64,000 nt of DNA, taken from Lepiota brunneoincarnata (taxonomy: Eukaryota; Basidiomycota; Agaricomycetes; Agaricales; Agaricaceae). Below are positions 46,274 through 56,888 of this stretch, piece after piece; position 1 is the first letter of the stretch, and every line of letters begins with the position of its first letter. A program made the position numbers and the translations under genes. The DNA lies in the NCBI GenBank assembly GCA_023014365.1, contig JAEBUN010000002.1, positions 1,116,001 to 1,180,000 on the forward strand, in the 5' to 3' direction. The notes beneath the pieces are model-generated. The model was not told the DNA's origin. It saw nothing but the letters and a program-made list of their open reading frames with translations, and made no database searches.

Positions 46274-48130
46274 TCATATCAATCCTTGCTTTTTCAAGTC
46301 TTCGTAAGTTTTACGGTTATACACATTACCCTCATCATCTTCGAGCTCCTCCATCGTCTCTTGCTCAAAGATCTCGTGGCGTCCCTCCTGCTTCAGCCTT
46401 TCAGCGACTAGAAGTGTCGTAAGCAATGTACTCTAAATCTTGCAAGAGAGATGACGTACGTGCGAGGGCATCCTCAATACGGGTGATTTCATGGAAATGT
46501 TTGGTATTAGGTAGGCCAAGTGCACGCATTCCGAATGCGTGACGAGATTCCTATGACAGCTGTGAGCCAAAGGGGTTACTTGATTCGATGGGAACAGACC
46601 TGGAAGTGGCGGTCGAAGTTTTTCCTGAACGTTTACTGTCAGAATGATGATTGTGGTGGAGGTACTAGTTTCCATACCTTCCCATGTACACATGATCCGA
46701 GCATATCTCACATCTGTATTCCACACCGAGTCCGTGTAGCTTGTATAGCCAATAAGGAATAGGTTTTCCATCCCAGCCTAGTGGTAATTTGAGTGGGTTG
46801 TATATCCTTTCTTCCTCTTCCTCCTCCTCCGTGGCTCCATCTTTGGTAGCGGTCGGTAGGGGCGTAGGATTTGACTGTTCCAGAAGTTCTTGTTCACGTT
46901 CCCGGGCAGTGAGCGAGAATTTTCGCTCAACGTTAGACTTGGTTTCATTAATCACAGGCACCAAAATTGCAACCAATGCCGTGGACATATATGTATGATA
47001 TGCTGCACTTCTTATGCGGAGGGTGGCAGCTGATTGTGGGGGCTGTGTTGTTGTTGTGGGAGGTACAGGGGAACCATTAGGGTTCTTGGGCGGCTCGCCT
47101 GAGCTCGCTTGCTTGTTCATGGCTTTGATGTGTTTCTTGGATGTTAGGTGCGCGTCATAGACGGTTTGTTTGGCGTAGTGTTTTTGGCCTTTTGCACATG
47201 ATGAGCAGAATGAAAAGCTATCACATCAGAAATCCTCACAAGCTGTACACCATATTCCGACACTCTCCCCGTTCGTTGCTGCTTTGGGACCCATATCATT
47301 CACCCACTCAGGCAGTTCTTTTGCCTCCCATTTCTCGTCAAACTCCGACGCAGCCTTTTTTTCCTGGGTGTCAATGTCCAGGAGCGGTTGTGTGCGTCTC
47401 ACAAAGGAAAGAAGATAGTTGTGAAGATCCTTGATGTAACTGGCAGAAATGAGTGACTGTCCCAGAAATTATGCACATGGAAGACGTACGACTCGTATTC
47501 TTTGGAAAACCGTGTTTCTTTGGGCAGGTCCTGGTGAAGTGGTCCGTTCTGTGCCATTAGGAGAAGGTCAAGATATTGAAGGTATCCTGGCCGTTTCCCG
47601 ATGTTTCTTAAATTCGTGTATGCGATATGGTTGGCATATAAATCACAATATTTGCCGTAAGCTTCCTCGCCGGAAAACATGAGGGAGATTGCTGTCCACC
47701 CAAAGTCAGCATGTATGAAGTTAGCCCCATGAAGGAACATACGGTCTTCCTCATCAAATTCGTCCTCGTCTTGGTCAGGTTCCTCCAGAAATGACGCAAC
47801 CTCCAGGTCAATTCCTGGTGCAGAATCAGGATACTTGTTGTGGTGCTCCTGGATTTTCACCAACCGCGAGTAGAATTCCGAGATATCATCAGCTTTTGCG
47901 GGGGCAGATAGCGCGTCTACTTCTGCCTTCCTCGTATCTTCATCAGCATACAGGTTGTTGAGAGCGGCTGTCCTTGTTGATATCCGGTCAAGGACTTGGG
48001 ATGCCTTGTGCTCGTTTTGCAGCTTGCGGTCGTGGGTTGACGAGGGCCTGGAGAGGAGTTCATAGAGAACACGCTCAAAACGTTCTATCTCCTCGTGTGT
48101 CTGCCTCTGGATTTCGATGACGGAGTCCAT
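46274..48130 (-). CDS. Splicing factor SF3a subunit 3 (SF3A3/Prp9)
   Basis: Exons 48130-47490, 47439-47240, 47188-46678, 46624-46600 (25 nt), 46550-46460 and 46407-46274 give 533 residues. It begins MDSVIEIQRQTHEEIERFER and has the N-terminal helical region (FYSRLVKIQEHHNKYP, GEEAYGKYCDLYANHIAY). A first zinc finger, IWCTACQKHYAKQTVYDAH, is followed by LGWDGKPIPYWLYKLHGLG. The second finger is YRCEICSDHVYMGRKNFDRH, and the end is GNVYNRKTYEDLKKQGLI. These match SF3A3/SAP61/Prp9 closely. The protein is part of SF3a in the U2 snRNP and stabilises U2 on the branch point. The SAP-like insertion of the human protein is absent. It is head-to-head with eIF4A3 and only 63 bp from the synaptojanin stop. 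Confidence 0.96.
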
Positions 48131-48232
48131 GGACGGGTGGATAGACGCGGTTAGGTGCAAGTTTGTGCGTGACGTTTGCTTTGTGCGAACAGCAGTTTCA
48201 AACTCCGCTCTTCTTCCTACTACCACTCGAAA
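48131..48232. promoter_or_regulatory. Compact divergent promoter SF3A3 / eIF4A3
   Basis: Only 102 bp separate two opposite start codons. Both genes therefore share one control region and their 5' UTRs probably overlap. The sequence has no TATA box. Confidence 0.6.
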
Positions 48233-49846
48233 ATGTCTGGAATCAATCCTGGAGACGACGTATATCCTTTCTATCCCTCTATGTTGGCACACTCTGACCC
48301 ATGAGCGCTAGAAAATTGTCTTTGAGTCCTCCGAGGCGGTCTCCGTTGTCTCAACATTCGACGACCTTGGCCTGAAAGAGGACCTTCTGCGCGGCATATA
48401 CGCGTATAGTCAGTCGATTTCAACCTATACAAAATTGTGTTGAGCTCAGGGGGACACATTTCAGACTTTGAAAAACCATCTGCAATCCAGCAGCGAGCTA
48501 TTCTACCAATCACCCAAGGTCGCGATGTTATTGCCCAAGCCCAGTCCGGTACTGGTAAAACAGCGACCTTCTCCATCTCCATCCTACAATCCATCGACGT
48601 AACCGTGCGCGAAACGCAAGCACTTGTTCTCTCTCCTACACGCGAACTCGCAACGCAAATTCAATCCGTGGTCCTGGCTTTGGGCGACTATATGAATATA
48701 CAATGCCATGCCTGCATCGGCGGAACCTCCATTGGGGAGGACATTCGAAAACTTGAGTATGGGCAGCACGTTGTTTCGGGGACACCTGGTCGTGTGTTTG
48801 ACATGATCAGACGACGAAGCTTGAGAACCCGGAACATAAAAATGCTCGTTCTTGACGAAGCCGACGAGCTGTTGAACAAGGGCTTCAAGGACCAGATTTA
48901 CGACGTATACCGATACCTTCCTCCAGCAACACAGGTAGTCCTCCTCAGTGCCACACTGCCTTACGACGTGTTGGAGATGACGACCAAATTCATGACGGAT
49001 CCCATCCGAATCCTTGTCAAGCGTGATGAATTGACATTAGAGGGAATCAAACAGTTCTTTGTGGCAGTTGAGAAGGAAGACTGGAAATTCGATACCCTCT
49101 GTGATCTCTACGACACCCTTACCATCACTCAAGCCGTCATATTTTGCAATACTCGTCGCAAGGTACATGGGTCCCCTCTTGTCATACGCTAATATAACAC
49201 TCATTTCGGCCTTCTCAGGTGGATTGGCTGACCGAGAAAATGCGCGCTTCGAATTTCACAGTCTCATCAATGCATGGTGACATGGTTCAAAAAGAACGCG
49301 ATGCTATCATGGCCGAGTTCCGCAGCGGTACATCGTAAGCTTGACGCCGCTCAATTCTCCTCTGGTCGTACTGACGTTCTTTCAGACGTGTCCTAATCAC
49401 AACCGATGTGTGGGCGCGCGGTATCGATGTCCAGCAAGTCTCCCTCGTCATCAACTATGATCTCCCTGCGTGCGTCCTGCCCTTACTCAAGTCGACTTGA
49501 TGTTCCAACTCCAATGCAGGAACCGTGAGAATTATATCCACAGAATCGGTCGATCAGGACGATTTGGTCGGAAAGGTGTAGCGATTAATGTGAGCGCCTT
49601 GCATTCGTCCAGACTACTTCATCCTGACTTTTATTTGCAGTTTGTGACCGTTGATGATGTTCGCATCCTTCGCGATATCGGTGTGTATAAAATTTAATCC
49701 ACGCAACCTCGCACTAACCCATCATCGTTACAGAGCAATTCTACAGTACACAAATCGTACGTCCTTCCGCTATTGAACGCGTACCCAGTAGAATAATTTG
49801 TCTATTTCAGGATGAAATGCCCGTCAACGCTGCGGAACTGATCTAG
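48233..49846 (+). CDS. FAL1: DEAD-box RNA helicase eIF4A3/Fal1
   Basis: Exons 48233-48259, 48312-48408, 48465-49162, 49219-49334, 49386-49469, 49520-49589, 49641-49680, 49734-49756 and 49811-49846 give 396 residues, the typical length. All helicase motifs are present: Q motif [21 protein letters not shown], Ia PTRELATQ, Ib [44 protein letters not shown] and [15 protein letters not shown]. It ends [12 protein letters not shown], as in eIF4A3. The acidic N-terminus [20 protein letters not shown] is also family-typical. eIF4A3 clamps RNA in the exon-junction complex; yeast Fal1 acts in 18S rRNA maturation. Start MSGINPGDD is fixed by splicing to KIVFESSE. Confidence 0.95.
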
Positions 49847-52740
49847 GACGATGTCTCTCGAGCTGAACGCCCGTATTCCTACTTTTTATATGTAATATAT
49901 AGTTATTCGGTCATAAACGCCCTCCCAAAACCCTGTTCTTCTTTCAGGCTCGTACAACATTTTCACTGGGGGTAGCCTGGAAGAAGTCGCCCAGGTTCGA
50001 CATTCCTAGATCGTGCGCACGGAAGTAGATTTCCCAAAACCCCACTAGCTGTGATATTCTCAGCATGTGGTAAGTTGTCAAGAATAGCTTGAGAAGCCGA
50101 TGCAGGGCTCCCTTATGTCCGTCCTGTGTCGAGGGGATGGCTGCAGGGTCTTGCCCTCGTCAGTTAATTGTTAAACCGCCGTTCAGGGGTTAGGCCGTTA
50201 AAGTGGAACACCAGCGATGGACGAACAGGGGTGAAGGGGAAGGCCGGAAGGCCAGAGAAGTGGCAAGTGGGTCTCCATCAGGTGCCAGGTAGTGCGTGTA
50301 TACCCTCGGTCACAAACCTCAAGCAGGCCAGGATTATGGAATACAGGCCCAAAAATATCCTGCATTGTCTTCTGATGACAATGCATGGAGTGGAAATCTC
50401 CAGTTGCATAAAGCCCCTTACAACCCTTGAGTATCAATAATAAAAAAAACAACGTGTAGCGGAAATTGCGTGCGCTCGCAAGAAACCTAGGCACGTTAAC
50501 TCCCATATGAGTGTAACCGATTGGCAATATGGAAACCCTGATGATGCACCAAGCAAGAAGAAGTTGTAATGTGGCCCCATTTGCAAGAATAACGACCTCC
50601 TCGACTGGTCAAATGTATTCATTCTCTTCCCTCGAGAACCCCAAACCCACACACCAAGACTGCATTTGCGGCCCACGATGTCCACAGACTCCACGTCCGA
50701 AAAACCTACGAACACTCGGCATGGATTCTGGGATCAGTGGCTAACGTCAAGGACGGTAGGTAGCAGTAGGCCGCGGCATGGGCAAAGTGCATTTTCGGTC
50801 TTTGTGAACAGATACGAACCAGAGACTGGGGACAGGTTCGAATGTGGCCCCGATGCAAATTTTTCACCGAGGTCACAGGTGGGGTCCAACAGCAGGGTTT
50901 GTTTCCCCAAAAAGTGTGTCTACGCAATACCGACCAGATCCCTGAAGAGCCACGCGCCGGCAGGCAAGATCTTGACAACTCCAAACAATTCGGCTTTGAA
51001 ACCTGGTCATGGTTATTGAAACTTGGGGAACTGTCATGTCCATTGTCCCGTATAATTCATGTTGTTAATTCAGGACGTCAAACCTGCGTGTCGGGAAGGA
51101 TCCACAGTGCTGCTGAATTGTTTGGCGAGACAGGGAATGGCCATGAAACAAGCTCTGATGGGATAAAGATATAGATTCGTGCTAGGCAGGTTACGCACAG
51201 GCGTGGGTGATGTTAATATTATCTCTCTGTCCAAAGGAAAAAGCAGCTACACGTGGCAATACTTCCAAACCTTAATACACAACACTTCTCGTCGTGCAGA
51301 TGGAAGAGCCGCGAGCTACTTGATATGGTCTTGTATCGGACGCGATGCCACAATGACGCACAGGAAATTACCTGGGCATGGCTGATATGAAGAAAATCGA
51401 TTGCAAAGGGTGAGATTCGCATCAATCTGAGGGGAAACCATGATGTTCCTTTACCTCAGGCATAACAGGGACGAAAGAATTAATGATGTAGATGGCACCG
51501 GGACAGTCGAACAGCCATTGTCCACGATTAGGGGGGGTTATTGCATCTATTGTTGAGTGTTGTTCACCACAGCTGTTGAGATGGATGCAATCAGTCGTTT
51601 TTAATACACATACCCTCGTGGCCTGCAAACGCTTACAAGATGCTTCCCGAAGTTGCTCTTCAGTCTTCACCCAATTCCGTTTCACGTCAGAATCTTTGTC
51701 CACCCGGCGTTGGAAAACCTCTTAGCCACTCTCACGAATCGGACAAACGATGGATTTCCTACTGGATACGAGATCCAGGCCTCCTTTCCGATCAGCTGCC
51801 TGAACCTGTGGACTAAATTGACTAGAACTAATTCGAGTACTTGCCTATCATATATGAATATTCGCAGAAGTCTATCGAACTGTGCATCACGCAAAAGGGA
51901 CCTAAACCTGATGTCAGATAACCTGGTGGTTGTTAATACCCAGGCGACTGGTTTCGGACCAAGGAAGCACTCTGACACCTGGCACACAAATAGTTCTATA
52001 AAGAGAGGAAAGAATATTGGGTTCAGCCACTGTCCAAGGGCTGAGACGATGTGCTACTGGCGGAGGTGAGTCGGTTGGTGCAGTATGTTGCTAGTTGCCA
52101 ACGCTGACCGGCACTGGCTTCCTGCAGAGTCCGTAATGTGTACAAAAAGTAAGGTCCCGTCCTCGGATGGTGATGGCAATTTCACATCTGAACTAACAAC
52201 CTTGAAGGTGTGGCCATGCGCGGAATCTGGTTCGTCGCATATGATGTTGTGCATTTGCTGCTGAATTGACGCCGGACGTTCCTTCAGCCGGACGAAGAGG
52301 TAACTTTGGCTCCTGGATCGGAAATAGCATGTTACTGATGGTGGGGAAAGATTAAGTGTGACCTAGTAAACTGCAAATTCAGTCCAGTTCATCCTCCGGC
52401 GTGCCAGCCACCAGGATGTAAACAAACTTGCTGGCAGTAGTGCGTTTTCAATATTGATAACCTTCACCAACTATTAATCATTTGTACCCCCAGCCGGCAG
52501 TACCCTCAACAGTATTCTCCCCATATTGACAGACTTTGCCCCTCTTGCGAAGCGGCCCAGGGGAACTACTCCTCTTCAGCTGCGTCCCTAGCATAAGGTC
52601 ATTATGGATATCGCCATTTGCAGTAATAAATTACAGTTTGAACACGTCCAAAGCGGATAGTCGATGGCGAGGCTGGAGCGAAGAGAGGACCTTAAGTACT
52701 AGAATAGCAGTGACAAATCTGACCGCACAATCCATAAGAC
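49847..52740. other. Gene-poor gap, no recognised gene
   Basis: Nearly 2.9 kb without a recognisable protein. The best coding hints are minus-strand frames around 51420-52260, including a charged segment at about 51603-51705 (KRNWVKTEEQLREASCKRLQ) before a gtatgt donor and a frame at 51440-51560. I could not build a convincing gene from them. No transposon enzyme, tRNA or long repeat is visible. Confidence 0.45.
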
Positions 52741-53226
52741 TCAATCGTCTCCAATATCGTGCTTCTTCTTCAACTGAGCCAGCTCCTCTTCTCTCCTTGC
52801 CAAGTCAGCTTTGGCGGCAGCTGCATCTTGTTTGGCAGGCATATGATATAGAACAACGATATACCGTTCTTGTAAATGGAAGCCGTTCAGATGGTCAAGG
52901 GCATTTTTTGCCTATTTGAATGGCGGATAGAGAGTGTGATTACCGCAAGCACAAGGAAGACACAAAAAAAAGCCACAAACATCCATCACATCGTCGAAGA
53001 CGACAAACGCTGTTCCCTTGGACTTTTGCTCGTTTCCTATGCGGATTTGGCGAATGCTTCCATACCGACCGAATAGATCGTAAAGATCCTCCCCGGTTAT
53101 GTTATAATTCAGGTTCTTTACAAAAAGGATGCGATTTGCGCCAGGGGGTAATTTTGCCTGTGAAAGGGCATAAGTACCGTTAGGTATACTGAAGAGACGC
53201 CTTACAGTTGGTCGGGCAATGGACAT
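52741..53226 (-). CDS. U2 snRNP protein SF3B6 (p14/SF3b14)
   Basis: Exons 53226-52981 and 52911-52741 give 138 residues. A single RRM covers residues ~28-115: NRILFVKNLNYNITGEDLYD (RNP2), LFGRYGSIRQIRIG, GTAFVVFDDVMDAKNALDHL (RNP1) and ERYIVVLYHM. The tail is a Lys/Glu helix (RREEELAQLKKKHDIGDD). SF3B6 contacts the branch-point adenosine and the SF3B1 HEAT repeats in the U2 snRNP. The start MSIARPTVRRLF was chosen as the first ATG. A small in-frame intron after RRLF (about 53156-53188) cannot be excluded, which would give a shorter N-terminus like the human protein. The intron donor is GTTTGT. Confidence 0.93.
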
Positions 53227-53366
53227 GGTTGGCACAAGGAAAATGAGTGTATTACGTCATCACCATAATCTTACGAGTACGTGACACGTTGATCAAGGCA
53301 ACTTGGGCCTGCCCACCCTCTATCATCTCGATAATGCATTGTTCCAATATACGGCTGTCGTCGCTC
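53227..53366. promoter_or_regulatory. Divergent promoter SF3B6 / Lcl2 gene
   Basis: A 140-bp gap between two opposite starts, presumably a shared promoter. An in-frame upstream ATG of the Lcl2 gene lies inside it, but the downstream start gives the proper signal peptide. Confidence 0.5.
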
Positions 53367-53796
53367 ATGCTGCCTTTAGCATTTATGCTACTATTGCAGT
53401 TCCACGTAACCTTGGCCCAGTTTGAGGGTTTTTTCAACATGTTTGGTGGACAACAAGCAACAGCACCAGCACCAGCACCAGCAACATAGAAGTGGTGCTT
53501 CCCAGTTCTCAGCCTTTTCGGATAGTGGTACGCCGGGCTCTTCTTTTCTTAATATCCGGATCTTATACACGTGGGTTGTAGTTTCATGCTCGCATTATCT
53601 CTGCCCCTTGACGCTGGATTGCGCCGACAAGCCTTCGGAATGTCCTTGTCCCAACCCTGAAGACATCAAATGTCTGGTGCCAGACATGGATGGGGATGTA
53701 GACGACGCGACCGTTTTATGTGTACGCGGACGACAAGAATGTGCAGAGGTGGAGAGGCTGATGAACAGGTGGTCCAACAGGAAGAGGCGCACATGA
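53367..53796 (+). CDS. LCL2: Lcl2 family secreted protein (long chronological lifespan 2), one frame offset
   Basis: A signal peptide ([18 protein letters not shown]) is followed by [12 protein letters not shown], then a His/Gln repeat ([12 protein letters not shown]). After an intron (about 53530-53580) comes the conserved cysteine core [29 protein letters not shown] and ATVLCVRG, as in fungal Lcl2. Lcl2 is an ER or secreted protein linked to yeast lifespan and ER-associated degradation. The His/Gln repeat lies in a frame one base later than the signal peptide: CAACAA-G-CAACAG near 53455-53460 must lose one base. In the uncorrected frame the protein ends after an APAPAPAT repeat, so the CAGCAC repeat is read differently in the two frames. 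Confidence 0.82.
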
Positions 53797-54346
53797 AAAA
53801 TACGCTTGTATATTTGGGCACGCCCTCGTAATGAATAATTTATCTGAAGAGGCAAAGCACATCCGAGCGACTGGTCACTAACTGAGTCAAGCTGCTAGAC
53901 CTCACCTGGCTTATGCGCAACTTGAGGCTTGATATCCGCTACCTCTCAGCCCCTCCACGAATAGCTTGGTATATACGTCACAAGTCGGCTATTCCAGGAG
54001 CCCCATTGCTTCTTTATTCCCTGCGACGCATCTTCTGCCCGTCCTCCCAAAACCAATTACCTGGTTTATCGTCCAGGGGGAGAATCTTCTGGAGTCTTCA
54101 TGGCTACAATTGGATTTTCACACAGGTCCTGGACTATTTTCGTCACCCCGTGGGGTCATACTGCGCAGAACCGTAGCACAACCAAGGAAACTCCCCACAT
54201 CTTTTGGCTATCTAGCGAAGCCACACCTCAATGTAAATGACACTATCCATGAGGGGCCTGTGCTCTTTTTTTCCCAACCCCAAATTCCATCGAGTACAAA
54301 AGACATTCTTTCGAGTTTCAACCCCCGGTTTCCCTTCAACCTTAGC
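53797..54346. other. Intergenic, promoter of the PEBP gene
   Basis: An open frame runs through part of this stretch into the PEBP gene, but it has no conserved content. I treat it as promoter and leader. Confidence 0.5.
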
Positions 54347-55366
54347 ATGTCCCTTTTAACCGCCACAATTTTGGCACTGCACGCCCTGAGCTATGCTCAG
54401 ATATACCCACCAGACTCGGGTGCCGGGACATCCGATTCACTGACAAACGTCACTATGGCTTTCACCCAAGCTCAGATCGTCCCGGATGTTATCTCCAGCT
54501 TCGATCCCCGTGTCGCCGTAGACATCCTTTTTACAGACCCTGTAGCGAGTGATTCCGTCCAAGTGGTACCGGACGCATTGCTGACGATGCAACGTGGGTC
54601 CCTATAGCGATGTGCTGAACTAGCCAGGGCTTACTGATGCATTCTGGAATCTCAGAAACCCAAAATGCACCGCAGTACTTCCTTTCCTCCAATACAAGCG
54701 ACCTATCCATGTCCAATGTATCCTGGGTGATTGCCATTGTTGACCCCGATGCTCCTACGCCGCAGAATCCGAACATCTCCCAGTTCTTGCATTTCATTGG
54801 TCAGGACTTCGTAGTCGACAACTCGTCGTCGACCGGAATGGACGTCAATAATATGACGGCACTGACCAACTTGTCGCAGCCGTTAGTCGATTTCTTTCCA
54901 CCCACTCCGCCAGCTGGGTCCGACCCCCACCGGTAAGCCCGTTCTTCAACGGTGTGTGGAATGCCAAGTAACACTGGGACGATGCAGATATGTCGTTCTG
55001 GTCTTCGTCCAACCAGATGATTTCAACGCCACGGCACCCTCTTTCTTGAATGGCACCATCGACAGCACAGATACCTCCTTCAGGATGAACTTCAGCCTGA
55101 GTGATTTTGCCACCAACGCATCTCTGGGTGCTCCCGTTGCGGGCAACTTCTTCCTCGTCGGACCACAGCAAGATCCATCTACGTTGCCTTCGTCCGTAGT
55201 TGCCCCGATCCCATCAGGAACGTTCTCCATCGTTTCGGAACCACCACCGATACCCACCACGACTGACAGTCCAGATGTCAACACCTCTAGAGCGACAAAG
55301 AGCGCAAGCACGACACCCTTGGTGGCCCTAGGAATTTTAATCACAGCTATCGGACTGTTTGCGTAG
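54347..55366 (+). CDS. Secreted, probably GPI-anchored PEBP-family protein
   Basis: Exons 54347-54593, 54656-54932 and 54988-55366 give 300 residues. The signal peptide is MSLLTATILALHALSYAQ. A PEBP fold follows: IVPDVISSFDPRVAVDILF, SWVIAIVDPDAPTPQNPNIS (the DPDAP ligand-binding motif), QFLHFIGQDF, DPHRYVVLVFVQP and FNFS-type ends (MNFSLSDFA). The usual DPDAPS...H pair is present. The Ser/Thr-rich stalk (TTTDSPDVNTSRATKSAS) and hydrophobic end (LVALGILITAIGLFA) are typical of a GPI-attachment signal. Many N-glycosylation sites (NVT, NTS, NMT) support passage through the ER. The ligand is unknown; PEBPs bind phospholipids or anions. Confidence 0.9.
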
Positions 55367-55547
55367 ATAAGGCTTGGGTAGCAGTAACCTTTAGGTTTTT
55401 GTTCCCGCGAAAGAAATGAAATTCGTGGTTTTAAAAATCAACTAACGTACAATCGATGCCTTGGAGCTGGAAAAAAGGGTAGGTTAACCCGGGAGTGGTT
55501 GCTAATGGGTGTGGTACAGACCTCGTACGCTGACGGGAACGACAAGA

Positions 55548-56295
55548 TCACTCCCCTCCCTTCTTTTTCTTCTCTTCTATAATCTCGATATTTTCTAGCG
55601 GAACACCTTTCAGTACCCCAACACCCTCCTCGAGTAGGTCCTTCATCTCCCCCGCGACATCACCCTGCACGACGATTTCCTCTCCCCCTGTTGGGGTCTT
55701 TGTGACTGATGCACCAGTAGCAAACTTGGACGCCAGCTGCTTCGCAGCCTTTTTGAGATCGATGGAAAATGCTTCGAGTCCCTGAATGGCAGTGACATGT
55801 TTACGCTTGGTACGTTCGATGCGTCGGATAATGACTTGGGAGGCGAGCTTTTTCTTGAGCGCTGCGTCGGCTTTAGCTTCTGCCTTGGCCTCTTTTTTTG
55901 CTGTGTCTTGTTCGAGCTTTGCTTGTGCTTCGAGGCTCAGAGTGCCAACTTTAGCTTGCAACGCCTCTGTTTCCGGGCGGTCAGCGAGATCAAGGGTGGA
56001 GAGGGGTGAGTACCATCTGAGTAGTATTGGTCGAAGAGTTCGGGGTAGGCTTCTTTGAGCCAGTCTTTGCAGCGAGTAAGACTACTGCCGAATTCGCAGT
56101 ATTCGACTGGGAAGGTGCACACTAGCGAACTGGTTAGATTCCATCATGAGAACTTGAATGAGGGTACTCACCAGAACAATAGAGCACTTGGATGGGAGGG
56201 CGAGGTTCAGGTGCAGATTCGGTCTCCACAGCAGGTGTTTCAGCTTCAGTGGCAGGGGGAGGTGACTGAGTACGCTGGTTCTGTTTTCTGCCCAT
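55548..56295 (-). CDS. TMA22: Translation factor Tma22/DENR
   Basis: Exons 56295-56172, 56121-56014 and 55966-55548 give 216 residues. The N-terminal zinc knuckle is split by an intron: VLYCSVCTFPVEYCEFGSS, then CKDWLKEAYPELFDQYY. A Lys/Ala/Glu coiled coil follows. The C-terminal SUI1 domain reads VIIRRIERTKRKHVTAIQGL, DLKKAAKQLASKFATGASV and GGEEIVVQGDVAGEMKDLL. Tma22 pairs with Tma20/MCT-1 to recycle 40S subunits and assist re-initiation. The length matches the family. Confidence 0.95.
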
Positions 56296-56435
56296 GGTGT
56301 GTTACGAGGGTAAGAGCGATTGCCAACATTATCTTATCTTATCTCCTGATTGGTAAACATTCTCACTTAGCAACCGGCATAGTATTGGTACAGTCGTTTA
56401 AAGTCAAGCATGCATACAGCATTTAATAGGACATT

Positions 56436-56888
56436 TTATCGCCCTTCGGGCCTTCTCCCACTTGCCTCTGTCCCACTGGGTCCTTCCCCAGGGTGGCTAG
56501 TGCCCCTGCCTTTGTCCTCTTGCCAGTTCTTTACACTCCCGTACCTCTGTCGCTCTCCTTCGGGCTCTTTGGGGGCATACGGCTGCTCAGATTTGTTCAC
56601 GGTCGTGTATTCCGAGGTCCGTATACCCGCACGACTCCACTCTCCCGATGGGGCTTCGTAAGGTTTCTGCACATTCTCACTGGACGCATCAACGCGGTGT
56701 ACTTGGTGGTCTGGTGCAGGACTGTTGTCTACGTCCTTCGCGTAGCTATCTGTAGTGTGAGCGATGGTAGAGCTGTCGCCCTCTTTGGTTGTGGAGGCGG
56801 TGGTTGCACTCCTTGGTGCAGTCCGATGAAGGTGGCTGCCGAGGGTTGCCGTGCGTCGGCTGACTCGTATGAAGACTGTTGGCAACAT
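56436..56888 (-). CDS. Small mitochondrial-type protein of unknown function
   Basis: A single-exon frame of 150 residues. The start MLPTVFIRVSRRTATLGSHL is basic and free of acids, as in a mitochondrial presequence. The rest is hydrophilic and disordered: KPYEAPSGEWSRAG, SEYTTVNKSEQPY and GERQRYGSVKNWQEDKG. I recall similar short proteins with an APSGEWSxAG segment in many fungi, all unnamed. The last residues (about 56436-56480) may be outside the conserved part. Its 3' end is 112 bp from the start of the Tma22 gene on the same strand. Confidence 0.65.
   Translation of the reverse strand: MLPTVFIRVSRRTATLGSHLHRTAPRSATTASTTKEGDSSTIAHTTDSYAKDVDNSPAPDHQVHRVDASSENVQKPYEAPSGEWSRAGIRTSEYTTVNKSEQPYAPKEPEGERQRYGSVKNWQEDKGRGTSHPGEGPSGTEASGRRPEGR

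Noticed and set aside
48117..48292. N-terminal extension of SF3A3 upstream of 48130
   Set aside because: The family starts at MDSVIEIQRQ, and the extension would overlap the start of eIF4A3.
26425..53796. Programmed +1 frameshifting as explanation of the offsets
   Set aside because: The sites share no slippery sequence or stop-codon context, and two occur within 15 bases of each other in RCC1.
53966..54346. N-terminal extension of the PEBP protein
   Set aside because: The frame is open, but the extension would bury the signal peptide that begins at the ATG at 54347.
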